Below are positions 1 through 9,517 of a DNA stretch of 64,000 bases, in pieces (positions within the stretch are counted from its first letter, which is position 1; every line of letters begins with the position of its first letter). The stretch comes from Maribacter sp. 1_MG-2023 (GTDB taxonomy: Bacteria; Bacteroidota; Bacteroidia; Flavobacteriales; Flavobacteriaceae). The notes beneath the pieces are model-generated. The model did not search any database. It was not told the origin of the DNA and saw nothing but the letters and a program-made list of their open reading frames with translations. The position numbers were made by a program, and so were the translations under genes. The stretch covers positions 558,001 through 622,000 of the forward strand of contig NZ_JAUOPN010000001.1 in NCBI RefSeq assembly GCF_030547005.1, written 5' to 3'.

Positions 1-1504
1 CCCAATCCATTACATAGGCATACTCAGATTTTTGAACGGGACTTATTGAAATCAAATTTTCTGTTTCAGTAATTTTATCGCCAAGGTTAAGTGTGTTTGT
101 CGACTTGTACTTCATATTATAAAAGTTGGCTACCGACCATGCCGAAGCATCATAATAAACACTATCTCTATATTTTTCATACGTTTCAAACATAGTCTGT
201 ACCATTCTGTATTGCGGCTGTTGTGTAGGTACTGTAAATACATCTCCAGAACGATAAACATCTATCTTATGTAGCAATAACTTATCTATGAATGCCCTTG
301 TTCTGTTTTTGTCATGAACATCTCCAAAAGTATAGCCCTTAACTTTACTTTTAGCAGCATTGGTTAAGGCACTCTTAAAGAATCTCTGCTGATACTTGCG
401 CATATATTCTTTATTGTTCACTGCTGTTTTTACAGTTGTAATACCAGAGACATATTGGTTTCTAATGGTAAAAGCAAATGTAATTTCTCCAAATGCTGTA
501 GTTTGTTTATGTCCTCTAGAACTGGCTTGTTCAAATAACAATCCAAGACCACCTTGAAGGTCTGGATATGAAGATCCATACCCTGGATAGGTACCGTCAA
601 ATACTTCTTTTGTAAAATATAGTGATCCAATACTATCTAAACTTTTAGAAAATTCGTTTCCAAATAGCGTATTCAAATCTTCGTAATTCTCTTTTGGCAT
701 TATAGGGTCATACGAGGCATTTGTTTTCATAGGTTCAAAAAAATAGGTGCTTCGCGTACCCATTTCATGAAAATCTGTAATTACGTTTGGATACCAGTTA
801 TGGTACCAGTTTAATTTTCCTCTACTCTCTGGATTTATTGCTAATAACCAATCTCGGTTTAAGTCAAACCAATAGTGGTTTGTTCTTCCCATTGGCCAGT
901 ACTCATTATGTTCAACATCTTGTGGATCCGCAACTTCAGGACTTCCTTGGTATGTGTTAGCCCATTGTGTGTGCCTGTCCCGACCATCAGGATTAATGGT
1001 TGGGTCAATAAAGATTACAGCGTTTTTTAAATAATTTAATATTTCAGGATTTTCTGAAGCGGCAAATGTATATGCTGTAAGCAATGCGGCTTCTGAACTA
1101 GAAGGTTCATTACCATGCACGTTGTATGCTAGATTAATGAAGATGGGAACTTCATTATAATTGGTCACTGACTTTGTAGGATTTGTAAAAGCTAAATGAT
1201 CTTCTTGTAGTTGATCCAAGTTGCTTAGATTTTCTGGCGTAGTTAGGGTTAACATAACCAGTTTGCGTCCCTCATGCGTTCTACCGTACTCTGCTATAGA
1301 TGCTCTGTCTGAAACTTCTGCTATTTTTTCAAGGTATGCAACAATAAGGTCATGTCTTGTATGGTGTTCACCTATACCGTAACCTAAGAATGCCTCGGGA
1401 GTTGGTATTTCGGAATTGAAAGGTTGAAACTTTTGGTAGAAATAATCTTGTGCTGAAATGGTACTGCCATAAAGGAATACCAATAGTAGTAATTTTTTGA
1501 TCAT
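1..1504 (-). CDS. M14-family zinc carboxypeptidase, 3' end beyond the window
   Basis: About 501 codons are readable and the frame is still open at base 1, so the C-terminus is missing. The N-terminus is a signal peptide (MIKKLLLLVFLYGSTISAQ), so the enzyme is exported. The M14 zinc site is visible: HGNE (H130, E133) in the context NVHGNEPSSSEA, then NPDGRDRHTQW and LNRDW, and a third zinc-ligand candidate in ITDFHEMG. The family removes C-terminal residues from peptides or hydrolyses related amide bonds; here it probably acts on peptides in the periplasm or outside the cell. The substrate cannot be read from the sequence. The ATG at 1504 is directly followed by the signal sequence. Confidence 0.9.
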   Translation of the reverse strand, partial: MIKKLLLLVFLYGSTISAQDYFYQKFQPFNSEIPTPEAFLGYGIGEHHTRHDLIVAYLEKIAEVSDRASIAEYGRTHEGRKLVMLTLTTPENLSNLDQLQEDHLAFTNPTKSVTNYNEVPIFINLAYNVHGNEPSSSEAALLTAYTFAASENPEILNYLKNAVIFIDPTINPDGRDRHTQWANTYQGSPEVADPQDVEHNEYWPMGRTNHYWFDLNRDWLLAINPESRGKLNWYHNWYPNVITDFHEMGTRSTYFFEPMKTNASYDPIMPKENYEDLNTLFGNEFSKSLDSIGSLYFTKEVFDGTYPGYGSSYPDLQGGLGLLFEQASSRGHKQTTAFGEITFAFTIRNQYVSGITTVKTAVNNKEYMRKYQQRFFKSALTNAAKSKVKGYTFGDVHDKNRTRAFIDKLLLHKIDVYRSGDVFTVPTQQPQYRMVQTMFETYEKYRDSVYYDASAWSVANFYNMKYKSTNTLNLGDKITETENLISISPVQKSEYAYVMDW

Positions 1505-1617
1505 TAAGCGTGGTTTGAATGTTAGTCGCTTAAATATAGGTATTACTATAAAGATTAGCTAGCATTACTATGCTTCGCTTTTATTATTATGATAGTGATA
1601 AAAATTGATTAATTAAT

Positions 1618-2838
1618 TTAAACTGTCGGAGATAATTGTTGCTTTATTTCTTGAAACTGTATAATGTAGTTAGTTCCTTTTTTAGCATCATCACGTTGTA
1701 TTGTTCCTCTTAATTGTCTGGTAAGATTATGTATTAATTTTAAACCTAAAGATTTAGTGTTTTTGTAATTAGTGGTTTCTGGAAAGCCGATTCCATTATC
1801 GCCAATCTCTAAAATATAGCAATTTTCTTGCTCCAGATCTTTTTGTAACTTAATACTGATTGCTCCTTCTTTATCACTTTCAATGCCATATTTTAAGGCA
1901 TTGGTCAAAGTTTCATTAATTAAGAGACCTAATGGGATTGCGGTATCTATGCCTAATTTTATATCAGGAATATCAATTATTAAATCTACGTTATTATCAT
2001 TCCCTTTTATGGAACGAATTAAATATTCGCCTAAATCTTGTACGTAAGATTTGTATTCAATGTGGCTTATATCATTACGCATATATAGCATTTCATGTAC
2101 CATAGCCATGGCGATTACTCTATTTTGAGTACTCTTTAAAAGCCCTTTCATTGGTCCTGTCTCTATATTTCTAGATTGTAGGCTTAATAAGCTAGAAACG
2201 GTTTGTAGATTGTTTTTTACCCTATGATGTACTTCTTTTAATAGATTTTCTTTTTCATGCACTTGATTTGACAATTCTTTTTTTGAACTGTACATGGCAT
2301 TATAGGTTTTTAGAAGTGTTTTACCTAAGATGTTTCCTAATATGAATACAGCAAACAGTATCGATACAAGACTAAATACTGAACTTGATTCTTTTGGAAC
2401 TAAATTTTCTGTAATACGTAATTCAGGTATGGACTGTGTAAAAACTAAAAGGATTAGTACAGTTATTATATTAAAATATACCCTGCCGTACTTAGTGCTA
2501 TTTATGAATCCGCCAAAGGCGATTAACGGAATCATGAATATAAACGGACTATTAATTCCGCCACTATAAACGGTTACTATTACAGCGGTAATTAAACCTA
2601 TGATAGATGAAAAATTAAAAGTTGGAACTATGTTTTTATGAACTTTGAAATATAAAAGATTTATAATATTCAAAACAGCAAAGCCAACAAGTAAAAAAGG
2701 TATTACTTGGGTTATGTTCAATATGAAATAGCATAAAGCTCCAAAAAAGATGGAGATAATGCTAGTGGTATAATTTACCCTTAAGAAAAGTTTGGTTTTA
2801 TCCTGAAGACGTTCTTTGTCAATGGTAAATCCGGGCAT
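1618..2838 (-). CDS. Membrane sensor histidine kinase, HisKA_2 type
   Basis: The 406-aa protein has about six hydrophobic segments in residues 20-175 with almost no periplasmic loop. A short coiled linker follows, then a HisKA_2 dimerisation box (KEVHHRVKNNLQ, H204 or H205 as phosphoacceptor), then a HATPase domain with N-box (LLINETLTNALKYG) and G-box (IGDNGIGFP). HisKA_2 kinases form a subgroup distinct from classical HisKA kinases. The signal is unknown; a membrane-embedded sensor of the 7TM/MASE kind would fit. No response regulator is adjacent, so it looks orphan. It has its own long AT-rich upstream region (2839-3102). Confidence 0.88.
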   Translation of the reverse strand: MPGFTIDKERLQDKTKLFLRVNYTTSIISIFFGALCYFILNITQVIPFLLVGFAVLNIINLLYFKVHKNIVPTFNFSSIIGLITAVIVTVYSGGINSPFIFMIPLIAFGGFINSTKYGRVYFNIITVLILLVFTQSIPELRITENLVPKESSSVFSLVSILFAVFILGNILGKTLLKTYNAMYSSKKELSNQVHEKENLLKEVHHRVKNNLQTVSSLLSLQSRNIETGPMKGLLKSTQNRVIAMAMVHEMLYMRNDISHIEYKSYVQDLGEYLIRSIKGNDNNVDLIIDIPDIKLGIDTAIPLGLLINETLTNALKYGIESDKEGAISIKLQKDLEQENCYILEIGDNGIGFPETTNYKNTKSLGLKLIHNLTRQLRGTIQRDDAKKGTNYIIQFQEIKQQLSPTV

Positions 2839-3102
2839 AGATATTATTTAGGTACTATAAAATATACGAATTACGTAATGTAAATCTAATTATGTTTTTA
2901 TCATTATACTAGTATTTTCTGCTTTAGTATGATAAAAGCAATTATTATTTTTCTGAATTACATATTTTTTTTTACCTAAATAATGGTTAAAAATATTAAA
3001 TCAATTGTTAATTAGGTAATTCAGTAAATAATCTTGTAAATAGGATTCAATTATTAATAGTTTTCTATAAGGTTTATTTATAGCTGGTTAGCATCAGAAA
3101 AC
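2839..3102. promoter_or_regulatory. AT-rich intergenic region with nested inverted repeats
   Basis: There is no gene here. It lies upstream of the minus-strand sensor kinase and downstream of secA. It contains CTGAATTAC (2953-2961) matched by GTAATTCAG (3016-3024), and inside and overlapping that TTACCTAA (2972-2979) matched by TTAGGTAA (3012-3019). Another imperfect hairpin has TTTTATCAT near 2896 and ATGATAAAA near 2928. These could be regulator sites or leader structure for the kinase, or chance in AT-rich DNA. Confidence 0.35.
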
Positions 3103-3131
3103 AAAAAAGGCACCCGATTGGATGCCTTTTT
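3103..3131 (-). terminator. Rho-independent terminator of secA
   Basis: On the minus strand, AAAAAGGCA pairs with TGCCTTTTTT, with an extra CC/GG step after one mismatch and an AATC loop. A U-run follows. It lies 24 bp past the secA stop. Confidence 0.85.
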
Positions 3132-3154
3132 AAAACTTATAATTTCTATATAAC

Positions 3155-6100
3155 TTAATCTTGAGTCAACACCCACGAACCATTTTGTAAAAGTGGCTCA
3201 GCTTGTTTGAACTTTACCGTCTTACTCTCACCGCTCATTACATTTTTAATGGTTACGCGTTCGTTTCGACCAATTTTTGGTTGTTCTCTAGTAATGGTTT
3301 CGGTAACCGCAGGTCGTTCTGCCTGATTTTGACTAACCGCTCTACTTCGTGCCGCTAATTCATCACTATTAGGAATTTCCTCTTTTGACGTTTGTAAATT
3401 CTCTTTACGTTGAACGTTTCTTTCCTCTTGAATAGCATTAGGGTTTTCAGAAGGTAATTCACCTTTAAATAAGAAAGAGACAACATCTTTATTAACTTGT
3501 TCGATCATCGACTTAAAAAGTTCAAATGCTTCGAACTTATAAATTAATAGAGGATCTTTTTGTTCGTGAACAGCTAATTGTACCGATTGCTTCAACTCAT
3601 CCATTTTACGAAGATGTGTTTTCCACGAATCATCTATAATAGCCAATGAGATATTTTTTTCAAAGTCGGTAACCAATTGCTTACCGTTACTGTCATATGC
3701 TTCTTGAAGGTTAGTTACTACATTTAAGCTTTTAATTCCGTCAGTAAAAGGAACTACGATACGCTCAAAGTTATTGGCATTATCTTCATGTACCTTTTTT
3801 ATTACTGGGAAAGCCGCTGCAGCATTACGCTCCATTTTATTATTATAATACTCGTATGCAGCCTTATAAATTTTACCGGTAATTTCTTGAGCTGTCATTT
3901 TACCAAACTCAGCTTCATCTACAGGTGATGTAATTGAGAAGTATTTGATCAATTCAAATTCTAAATTCTTAAAATCACTTGCAGCTTTATTGCTTTCTAC
4001 GATGACCTCACAGGTATCATAGACCATATTGGCAATATCAAGCTTTAAACGCTCGCCTTGTAATGCATGACGTCTTCTTTTATACACAACTTCACGTTGC
4101 GCGTTCATTACATCATCATATTCTAAAAGACGTTTACGTACACCGAAGTTGTTTTCTTCCACTTTTTTCTGAGCACGCTCAATAGATTTGGTCATCATGC
4201 TATGCTGAATGACTTCACCATCTTCTAAGCCCATTTTATCCATCATCTTAGCAACCCTATCAGAACCGAATAAACGCATTAGGTTATCTTCTAACGAAAC
4301 ATAGAATTGAGAGCTTCCTGGATCTCCTTGACGACCAGAACGACCTCTTAACTGTCTATCTACACGACGAGAATCATGTCTTTCTGTACCTATAATTGCT
4401 AGTCCGCCTGCTTTCTTAACAGCATCAGACAACTTAATATCGGTACCACGACCAGCCATGTTAGTTGCAATAGTTACAATACCTGCGTTACCAGCTTCAG
4501 CAACTACATCTGCTTCTTTCTTGTGAAGTTTCGCGTTCAGTACATTATGAGGTACTTTACGAACACTCAATAATTTAGATAGCAATTCTGATATTTCTAC
4601 CGAGGTTGTACCAATCAATACAGGTCTACCTGATTGACTTATTTTGGTTACTTCCTCAATAATTGCATTGTATTTTTCTCTTTTCGTTTTGTAGATAAGA
4701 TCATTTTTATCTGCTCTAGCAATAGGTCTGTTGGTCGGAATTTCCATTACATCTAACTTGTAGATTTCCCAGAATTCGCCAGCTTCGGTAACAGCAGTAC
4801 CTGTCATACCAGCAAGTTTGCTGTACATTCTAAAGTAGTTCTGTAATGTAACCGTTGCAAAAGTTTGTGTTAATGCTTCGATCTTTACATTCTCTTTTGC
4901 TTCAATTGCTTGGTGTAAACCGTCAGAGTATCTACGACCGTCCATAATACGACCGGTCTGCTCATCAACAATCATAACCTTGTTTTCCATTACCACATAT
5001 TCCGTATCCTTTTCGAATAGGGTATAAGCCTTTAATAATTGGCTCATGGTATGTATACGTTCACTTTTAATAGTGAAATCTTTAAAAAGCTCTTCTTTAA
5101 GTTCAGCTTCTTTTTCAATTTCAAGATTTTGATTTTCAATTTTGGCAATCTCTCCACCAATATCTGGCATCACGAAGAAATCTTTATCGTTTTCTCCAGA
5201 AATATAATTAACTCCTTTGTCGGTCAATTCTATTTGGTTGTTCTTTTCGTCGATTACAAACAACAAATCTTCATCAACAACTGGCATTTCCCTGTTGTTG
5301 TCTTGCATGTAATAATTCTCTGTTTTTTGAAGCAATTGTTTTACTCCCTCTTCACTTAAGAATTTTATTAATGCTTTATTTTTAGGTAACCCACGGTATA
5401 CGCGAAGTAAAAGGAAACCACCTTCTTTTGTATCACCTTCTACGATTAATTTTTTGGCTTCTGCCAAAACACCAGTTAAATGTTGACGTTGCTTTCTTAC
5501 AATTTCGTCAACCTTTGGTTTTAGTTCATTAAATTCATGACGATCACCTTCAGGTACTGGACCAGATATAATCAATGGTGTACGAGCATCATCGACCAAA
5601 ACTGAATCAACCTCATCTACCATGGCATAATTATGTGGGCGTTGTACCAAATCTTTTGGTGTATGCGCCATATTATCTCTCAGGTAGTCGAATCCGAATT
5701 CATTATTGGTTCCGTAGGTGATATCGGCATTGTAGGCAGCACGTCTACCATCAGAATTTGGTCTGTGGTAATCGATACAATCTACAGATAGCCCATGAAA
5801 TTGAAATATAGGTGCCATCCAAGCACTATCCCTTTTTGCTAAATAATCATTAACGGTTACTAAATGTGCACCATTACCGCTTAAAGCATTTAAATATAAA
5901 GGTAGGGTAGCAACAAGGGTTTTACCTTCACCAGTATGCATCTCTGCAATTTTACCTTGGTGCATGGCAATACCACCAATAAGTTGTACATCATAATGTA
6001 CCATATCCCAAGTAACCTCTTTACCTGCGGCATCCCAAGAGTTTTTCCAAATAGCATTGGCACCTTCAAGAGTGACATATTCTTTAGAACCTGACAAGGT

Positions 6101-6514
6101 TCTGTCATATTCAGAAGCTGTCACTTCTAAAGTTTCATTATTTGCAAAACGCTTTGCAGTTTCCTTCACAACAGCAAAAGCTTCAGGAAGTATGTTATTT
6201 AAGGTCTCTTCAGAAATGGTATAAGATTCTTCTTTTAATCTATCTATTTCTGTGTAAAGATCTTCGTTTTTGTCAATATCGGTAGAGTTTTTAACCTCTT
6301 CTTCTAAAGCACTTATTTGATCTGTTTTCTCTTTGATAGATTCTTGAATAGCCTTCTTGAACTCTATTGTTTTCTGCCTAAGTTTATCATGACTAAGGGA
6401 TTCTAACTTCGATTCGAATGACTTTATTTGGTCTACTAAAGGCTGTAATTCCTTTACATCTTTCTGTGATTTGTCACCAACGAATGCCTTTAGGATGGAA
6501 TTAATGAAACTCAT
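3155..6514 (-). CDS. secA: Preprotein translocase ATPase SecA
   Basis: SecA is the cytosolic motor that pushes unfolded preproteins through SecYEG using ATP. The 1119-aa protein shows Walker A HTGEGKT (about 193-199), the DEVDS box (300-304) followed by [11 protein letters not shown], a preprotein cross-linking region, and the NBD2 signatures [23 protein letters not shown] and GSDRVAKMM. It is over 200 residues longer than E. coli SecA, with extra charged sequence at about 55-110 and between NBD1 segments, as is usual in Bacteroidota. No cysteine-rich SEC-C zinc motif is seen at the C-terminus, which ends in a basic and aromatic tail (GSWVLTQD). It is monocistronic, with its own terminator. 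Confidence 0.98.
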   Translation of the reverse strand: MSFINSILKAFVGDKSQKDVKELQPLVDQIKSFESKLESLSHDKLRQKTIEFKKAIQESIKEKTDQISALEEEVKNSTDIDKNEDLYTEIDRLKEESYTISEETLNNILPEAFAVVKETAKRFANNETLEVTASEYDRTLSGSKEYVTLEGANAIWKNSWDAAGKEVTWDMVHYDVQLIGGIAMHQGKIAEMHTGEGKTLVATLPLYLNALSGNGAHLVTVNDYLAKRDSAWMAPIFQFHGLSVDCIDYHRPNSDGRRAAYNADITYGTNNEFGFDYLRDNMAHTPKDLVQRPHNYAMVDEVDSVLVDDARTPLIISGPVPEGDRHEFNELKPKVDEIVRKQRQHLTGVLAEAKKLIVEGDTKEGGFLLLRVYRGLPKNKALIKFLSEEGVKQLLQKTENYYMQDNNREMPVVDEDLLFVIDEKNNQIELTDKGVNYISGENDKDFFVMPDIGGEIAKIENQNLEIEKEAELKEELFKDFTIKSERIHTMSQLLKAYTLFEKDTEYVVMENKVMIVDEQTGRIMDGRRYSDGLHQAIEAKENVKIEALTQTFATVTLQNYFRMYSKLAGMTGTAVTEAGEFWEIYKLDVMEIPTNRPIARADKNDLIYKTKREKYNAIIEEVTKISQSGRPVLIGTTSVEISELLSKLLSVRKVPHNVLNAKLHKKEADVVAEAGNAGIVTIATNMAGRGTDIKLSDAVKKAGGLAIIGTERHDSRRVDRQLRGRSGRQGDPGSSQFYVSLEDNLMRLFGSDRVAKMMDKMGLEDGEVIQHSMMTKSIERAQKKVEENNFGVRKRLLEYDDVMNAQREVVYKRRRHALQGERLKLDIANMVYDTCEVIVESNKAASDFKNLEFELIKYFSITSPVDEAEFGKMTAQEITGKIYKAAYEYYNNKMERNAAAAFPVIKKVHEDNANNFERIVVPFTDGIKSLNVVTNLQEAYDSNGKQLVTDFEKNISLAIIDDSWKTHLRKMDELKQSVQLAVHEQKDPLLIYKFEAFELFKSMIEQVNKDVVSFLFKGELPSENPNAIQEERNVQRKENLQTSKEEIPNSDELAARSRAVSQNQAERPAVTETITREQPKIGRNERVTIKNVMSGESKTVKFKQAEPLLQNGSWVLTQD

Positions 6515-6679
6515 ATATTTTAAACTATTAGAATTGAAGCTTTTCTGACTATTATTCTAGTAAGAATAGCTTTCAAAATATTTTATATTCGACAATTATA
6601 ATCGATGCTATTTAAGAGCAAAAGGTATTCCAGTCTTGATATTTGGACAGTTTAACCTAATAACCTGCCAAAATTACAT

Positions 6680-6708
6680 AAAAAAAAAGCCTCCGAAGAG
6701 ACTTTTTT
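6680..6708 (-). terminator. Rho-independent terminator after the DUF2795 gene
   Basis: Minus-strand RNA forms AAAAAAGUCUC-UUCG-GAGGCUUUUUU: a stem with one U-G pair, a UUCG tetraloop and a U-tract, 22 bp after the stop at 6731. Confidence 0.9.
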
Positions 6709-6730
6709 GTAGTTATTATGATATCGAATA

Positions 6731-6955
6731 TTAATATTCGTCCTCGTTCCAGAGGTAGTCTTCTTCCGTTGGATAGTCAGGCCAGATCTCTTCGATAGAT
6801 TCATATATTTCGCCACCTTCTTCTTCCATAGATTGTAAATTTTCTACGACTTCAAGAGGGGCTCCAGTTCTGATGGAGTAATCTATTAACTCATCTTTAC
6901 TTGCCGGCCAAGGTGCATCACTTAAATAAGATGCTAATTCTAATGTCCAATACAT
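6731..6955 (-). CDS. DUF2795 family small acidic protein
   Basis: The 74-aa protein begins MYWTLELASYLSDAPWPASK, the form of a family conserved across Bacteroidota and annotated DUF2795. It has no signal peptide or membrane segment. The C-terminal half is very acidic (EEDYLWNEDEY). No biochemical role is established that I can cite. It is a single-gene unit with a very clear promoter (6982-7011) and a strong terminator, so it is probably well expressed. Confidence 0.85.
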   Translation of the reverse strand: MYWTLELASYLSDAPWPASKDELIDYSIRTGAPLEVVENLQSMEEEGGEIYESIEEIWPDYPTEEDYLWNEDEY

Positions 6956-6981
6956 AGTAATTATTTAATTTTAATTTTTTG

Positions 6982-7011
6982 CAAAAGTAATTTTTAAATT
7001 GAGACAGCAAA
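6982..7011 (-). promoter_or_regulatory. Bacteroidota-type promoter for the DUF2795 gene
   Basis: The minus strand carries TTTG (7011-7008), an 18-nt spacer, then TACTTTTG (6989-6982), a full match to the TTTG/TAnnTTTG consensus of the Bacteroidota primary sigma factor. Transcription would start near 6975, about 20 nt upstream of the ATG at 6955. Confidence 0.75.
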
Positions 7012-7089
7012 GAAATTAATAATAAATTTCATATTTATCTCGTACTTTTTTTGCATTTGTTTATTGATAACGAATAAATTACAGAATTA

Positions 7090-7665
7090 TTAGTCCTTTT
7101 TTTTAGGAATCCATTTTATTTCATCCGCCTGTAAATCATAAGACAATTTTCGTGCCAATACAAAAAGATAATCTGAAAGCCTATTTATAAAAGATAACAC
7201 ATTTTTGTCAAATGGCTCAGTTTGAAATAATAAAGTTGAAATTCGTTCGGCTCTTCTACAAACAGTACGGGCAATATGACAGTATGACACTGTTGCATGA
7301 CCACCTGGAAGAATAAAATGGGTCATAGGCGGTAATTCGCTATCCATTTCATCTATAACCTGTTCTAAAAAATTAATTTCAGTAGTACCTACCTTTGTTA
7401 TTTTTAATCGCTCTTGACCATTTTTGAGTATTTCTTTTTCTGGATCTGTAGCTAAAATAGCGCCTACAGCAAATAAATGCTCTTGAATGGATGTAAGTTG
7501 TTGCTTGTAAATAGGGGAGATGTCTTGATCTCTAATAAGACCTAGCCACGAATTCAATTCATCGACCGTACCATAGCTATCAATACGAATATGATGTTTA
7601 GGTACACGTGTTCCTCCAAAAAGTCCGGTAGTGCCGTCATCTCCTGTTTTGGTATATATTTTCAT
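7090..7665 (-). CDS. Cob(I)alamin adenosyltransferase, PduO type
   Basis: The enzyme transfers the adenosyl group of ATP to cob(I)alamin, making adenosylcobalamin. The 191-aa protein opens with the PduO/MMAB signature MKIYTKTGDDGTTGLFGG followed by the conserved DSYGTVDELNSWLG. Towards the C-terminus it has the RTVCRRAER and FINRLSDYLFVLAR helices of the trimeric fold. No B12 biosynthesis genes are nearby. Possible users of its product in this window are the CarH-like regulator (49546-50445), and cobalamin in general for the radical SAM protein (20043-22223). Confidence 0.95.
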   Translation of the reverse strand: MKIYTKTGDDGTTGLFGGTRVPKHHIRIDSYGTVDELNSWLGLIRDQDISPIYKQQLTSIQEHLFAVGAILATDPEKEILKNGQERLKITKVGTTEINFLEQVIDEMDSELPPMTHFILPGGHATVSYCHIARTVCRRAERISTLLFQTEPFDKNVLSFINRLSDYLFVLARKLSYDLQADEIKWIPKKKD

Positions 7666-7744
7666 TTTATAAATTGTAGAAAGTAATGATGTAGGTTATT
7701 TAATAATAAATAGTGAGAATTATTACAGTGAAAACTTTGAACAA

Positions 7745-7891
7745 TTAATTCTCTTTCTTGTCTTTACGTTCATAATCTCCCATGAACTTTCTTGATTTTC
7801 GCTCGCTAGATTTACCTTTACTAGTAATGCGAATGGCTAAGTAAATAGCGAAAACAACACCCAGGGTAATATAAATAGTATTACTGCTCAT
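7745..7891 (-). CDS. Small single-span membrane protein
   Basis: A 48-codon frame begins ATG at 7891 and ends TAA at 7745. The product has one hydrophobic helix (residues 5-21, around TIYITLGVVFAIYLAI) followed by a highly charged Lys/Arg/Glu-rich tail ending DKKEN. The helix-plus-basic-tail design looks like a real small inner-membrane protein with the tail in the cytosol. It sits in line between the methyltransferase-like gene and the adenosyltransferase. I do not recognise a family and infer no function. Confidence 0.6.
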   Translation of the reverse strand: MSSNTIYITLGVVFAIYLAIRITSKGKSSERKSRKFMGDYERKDKKEN

Positions 7892-7922
7892 TAAAAATTT
7901 GCTTTAGTCTAAAATTACTGGT

Positions 7923-8417
7923 TTATATCCGTATTTTAAAATGTTCCTTTACTTGTTCTTTCCTAAAAAATAGGGCTCCGCAATAAAACATATCTATAGA
8001 AACACGAACGTGCTTTAATTCTGTAAGATGTTTCCAGGTTTTAAAGTTTTTTTTACTGGTGTGTATACCATCTAAGAATAGCATGCAATCATTAGATAAA
8101 TTGTTGATATCTAAATTGGTGTCGCTAAGGTCAGATATGTTGTAAACGATAATGTCGGCATTATTTTCTGTAATTGAAATAGTTGGGAAATGTTGTTTTA
8201 TTTTTTCTTCGGATGTTTTATAATCTCCTATTAAACATATAGAATCGTATTTAAAATAGGTAATACTTTTAACAAGCACCTTTAGGGTTGTCGGAAGCTT
8301 AAGTTGCTTTTTCTTGTAAAGGCATTTGGTAATGTAATCATAAACAAAAGGTGAATGAACCCCATGTTGATTGGTAGAAGTAAGTATAAATTTAATGAAG
8401 GATATAAAACGGAACAC
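7923..8417 (-). CDS. Shortened SAM-methyltransferase-like protein
   Basis: The 164-aa protein (GTG start) carries the N-terminal STNQHGVHSPFVYDYITKC block and a C-terminal FRKEQVKEHFKIRI block that I associate with a Bacteroidota class I SAM-dependent methyltransferase family usually around 230-260 aa. Both ends are kept, but the middle is reduced. The glycine-rich SAM loop is replaced by ICLIGDYKTSEEKI, and the remaining core (ADIIVYN, CMLFLDGIH) is only strand-like. It is therefore probably a degenerate or non-catalytic relative. There is no frameshift inside it. Family placement is from memory. Confidence 0.6.
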   Translation of the reverse strand: MFRFISFIKFILTSTNQHGVHSPFVYDYITKCLYKKKQLKLPTTLKVLVKSITYFKYDSICLIGDYKTSEEKIKQHFPTISITENNADIIVYNISDLSDTNLDINNLSNDCMLFLDGIHTSKKNFKTWKHLTELKHVRVSIDMFYCGALFFRKEQVKEHFKIRI

Positions 8418-8549
8418 GATTTACTTTTTCAATGGATTTAAAAAGTAAAGATAGTGGTTGAACTTAGAATTGTAATGAATTAAAAAGTAGGTTTTGGAAA
8501 GAAATGGGGTAGGTATAGATTTGGGGCGAAAAGGATATTTAAAATTGTA

Positions 8550-8810
8550 TTAAGAAAGTTTAGCGTTGTTCACTTTTGTTGTGAATTCTAAAGCCTTTAT
8601 TACTCTGTTGTTTTTATTCTTGTATAATCTTGCAACTTCCATTATGTTTTCAGTTTCTATTGTTGGAACAGTAATATAATTACTTTGAATTGTTTGAACC
8701 ATCTCTACTTGTAAAGTTTCGATTTCTAAAGAAACATTCTCGTTGTTAGCTTGCGCTTGTACTAAGAAAGTAGAGAAGAAAAGAGCGGTTAAAAGAATAA
8801 TTGATTTCAT
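8550..8810 (-). CDS. Small secreted protein, copy 1
   Basis: The 86-aa protein has a clear signal peptide (MKSIILLTALFFSTFLVQAQ, cut after AQA). The mature part is about 65 aa, with an acidic first half (ENVSLEIETLQVEMVQTI) and a basic C-terminal half with YKNKNNRVIKALEF. It contains no cysteine. The second copy differs at roughly a dozen positions, mostly in the central ETIQSN/ETIESN stretch and the last 15 residues. I do not recognise a characterised family. Export to the periplasm or outside is the only safe inference. Its upstream element resembles LytTR-type half-sites. Confidence 0.8.
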   Translation of the reverse strand: MKSIILLTALFFSTFLVQAQANNENVSLEIETLQVEMVQTIQSNYITVPTIETENIMEVARLYKNKNNRVIKALEFTTKVNNAKLS

Positions 8811-8846
8811 AATATTTGTTTTACACTGCTAAAGTACAGGGATGAA

Positions 8847-8896
8847 CAAACATATTTTACCGCTCGTCGTTGGGCGTCATTTATCTATAGACGAAT
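8847..8896 (-). promoter_or_regulatory. Promoter and upstream element, copy 1
   Basis: On the minus strand a full -7 match TATGTTTG (8854-8847) lies 37 bp before the ATG, with no good -33 TTTG, which suggests an activator. Upstream sits ATTCGTCTATAG (8896-8885), very close to the direct repeats before the response regulator at 56734 (ATTCACCTATAG). Confidence 0.45.
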
Positions 8897-9170
8897 GGTA
8901 ATTTAGATTCGGTTATTAAATTCAAAGGAGGTAAAATAGGAGGCGGACCGAGAATTTAATAGTGCGCTCAATAAGTGTAAGTTTTGATGTTATCTGCTTT
9001 TAAATTATACCGAAACTAACTATTACAGAAATATATGAAATAAGGTTGAATGGTCATTTTGACTTGAGAATGAATTTTGAACTTGATTTATGAGATTGAA
9101 CTTAATAGTAGGTTTTGGTAAGAAATGGGGTAGGTCTAGATTTGGGGCGAAAAGGATATTTAAAATTGTA

Positions 9171-9431
9171 TTAAGAAAGTTTAGCTCTATTTAATTTTGT
9201 TGAGAATTTTAAAGCCTTGATTACCCTGTTGTTTTTATTCTTGTACAATCTTGCAACTTCTATTGTGTTTTCAGTTTCGATTGTTGGAACAGTAATATCA
9301 TTACTTTCAATTGTTTGAACCATCTCTACTTGTACAGTTTCGATCTCTAAAGAAACATTCTCGTTGTTAGCTTGCGCTTGTACTAAGAAAGTAGAGAAGA
9401 AAAGAGCGGTTAAAAGAATAATTGATTTCAT
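9171..9431 (-). CDS. Small secreted protein, copy 2
   Basis: The 86-aa paralogue of 8550-8810 has an identical 20-residue signal peptide and the same layout. Changes include TLQVE to TVQVE, NYITV to NDITV, ENIMEV to ENTIEV, and a divergent tail (TKVNNAKLS to TKLNRAKLS). Both frames are intact, so both copies look functional, and the substitutions show that the duplication is not brand new. Function is unknown. Each copy carries its own promoter, so they are separate units rather than an operon. Confidence 0.8.
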   Translation of the reverse strand: MKSIILLTALFFSTFLVQAQANNENVSLEIETVQVEMVQTIESNDITVPTIETENTIEVARLYKNKNNRVIKALKFSTKLNRAKLS

Positions 9432-9467
9432 ACTATTTGTTTTACACTGCTAAAGTACAGGGATGAA

Positions 9468-9517
9468 CAAACATATTTTACCGCTCATAGTTGGGCAGCA
9501 TTTAACTGTAGACGAAT
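9468..9517 (-). promoter_or_regulatory. Promoter and upstream element, copy 2
   Basis: The minus-strand TATGTTTG (9475-9468) and upstream ATTCGTCTACAG (9517-9506) are in the same arrangement as copy 1. The upstream element is also one arm of the perfect inverted repeat at 9504-9541. Confidence 0.45.

Larger units (their letters stand above)
8486..8901. repeat. Tandem duplication, copy 1
   Basis: About 416 bp here is repeated 621 bp further on (9107-9522). The repeat covers a complete 86-aa gene, its promoter and upstream element, and about 65 bp past its stop. Identity is high in coding and non-coding parts, and every matched feature is offset by exactly 621, so there are no internal indels. 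Similarity stops abruptly after GAATGGTAA on the right and near AGTAGG on the left. The 8902-9106 spacer is unique and holds no gene. Confidence 0.9.
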
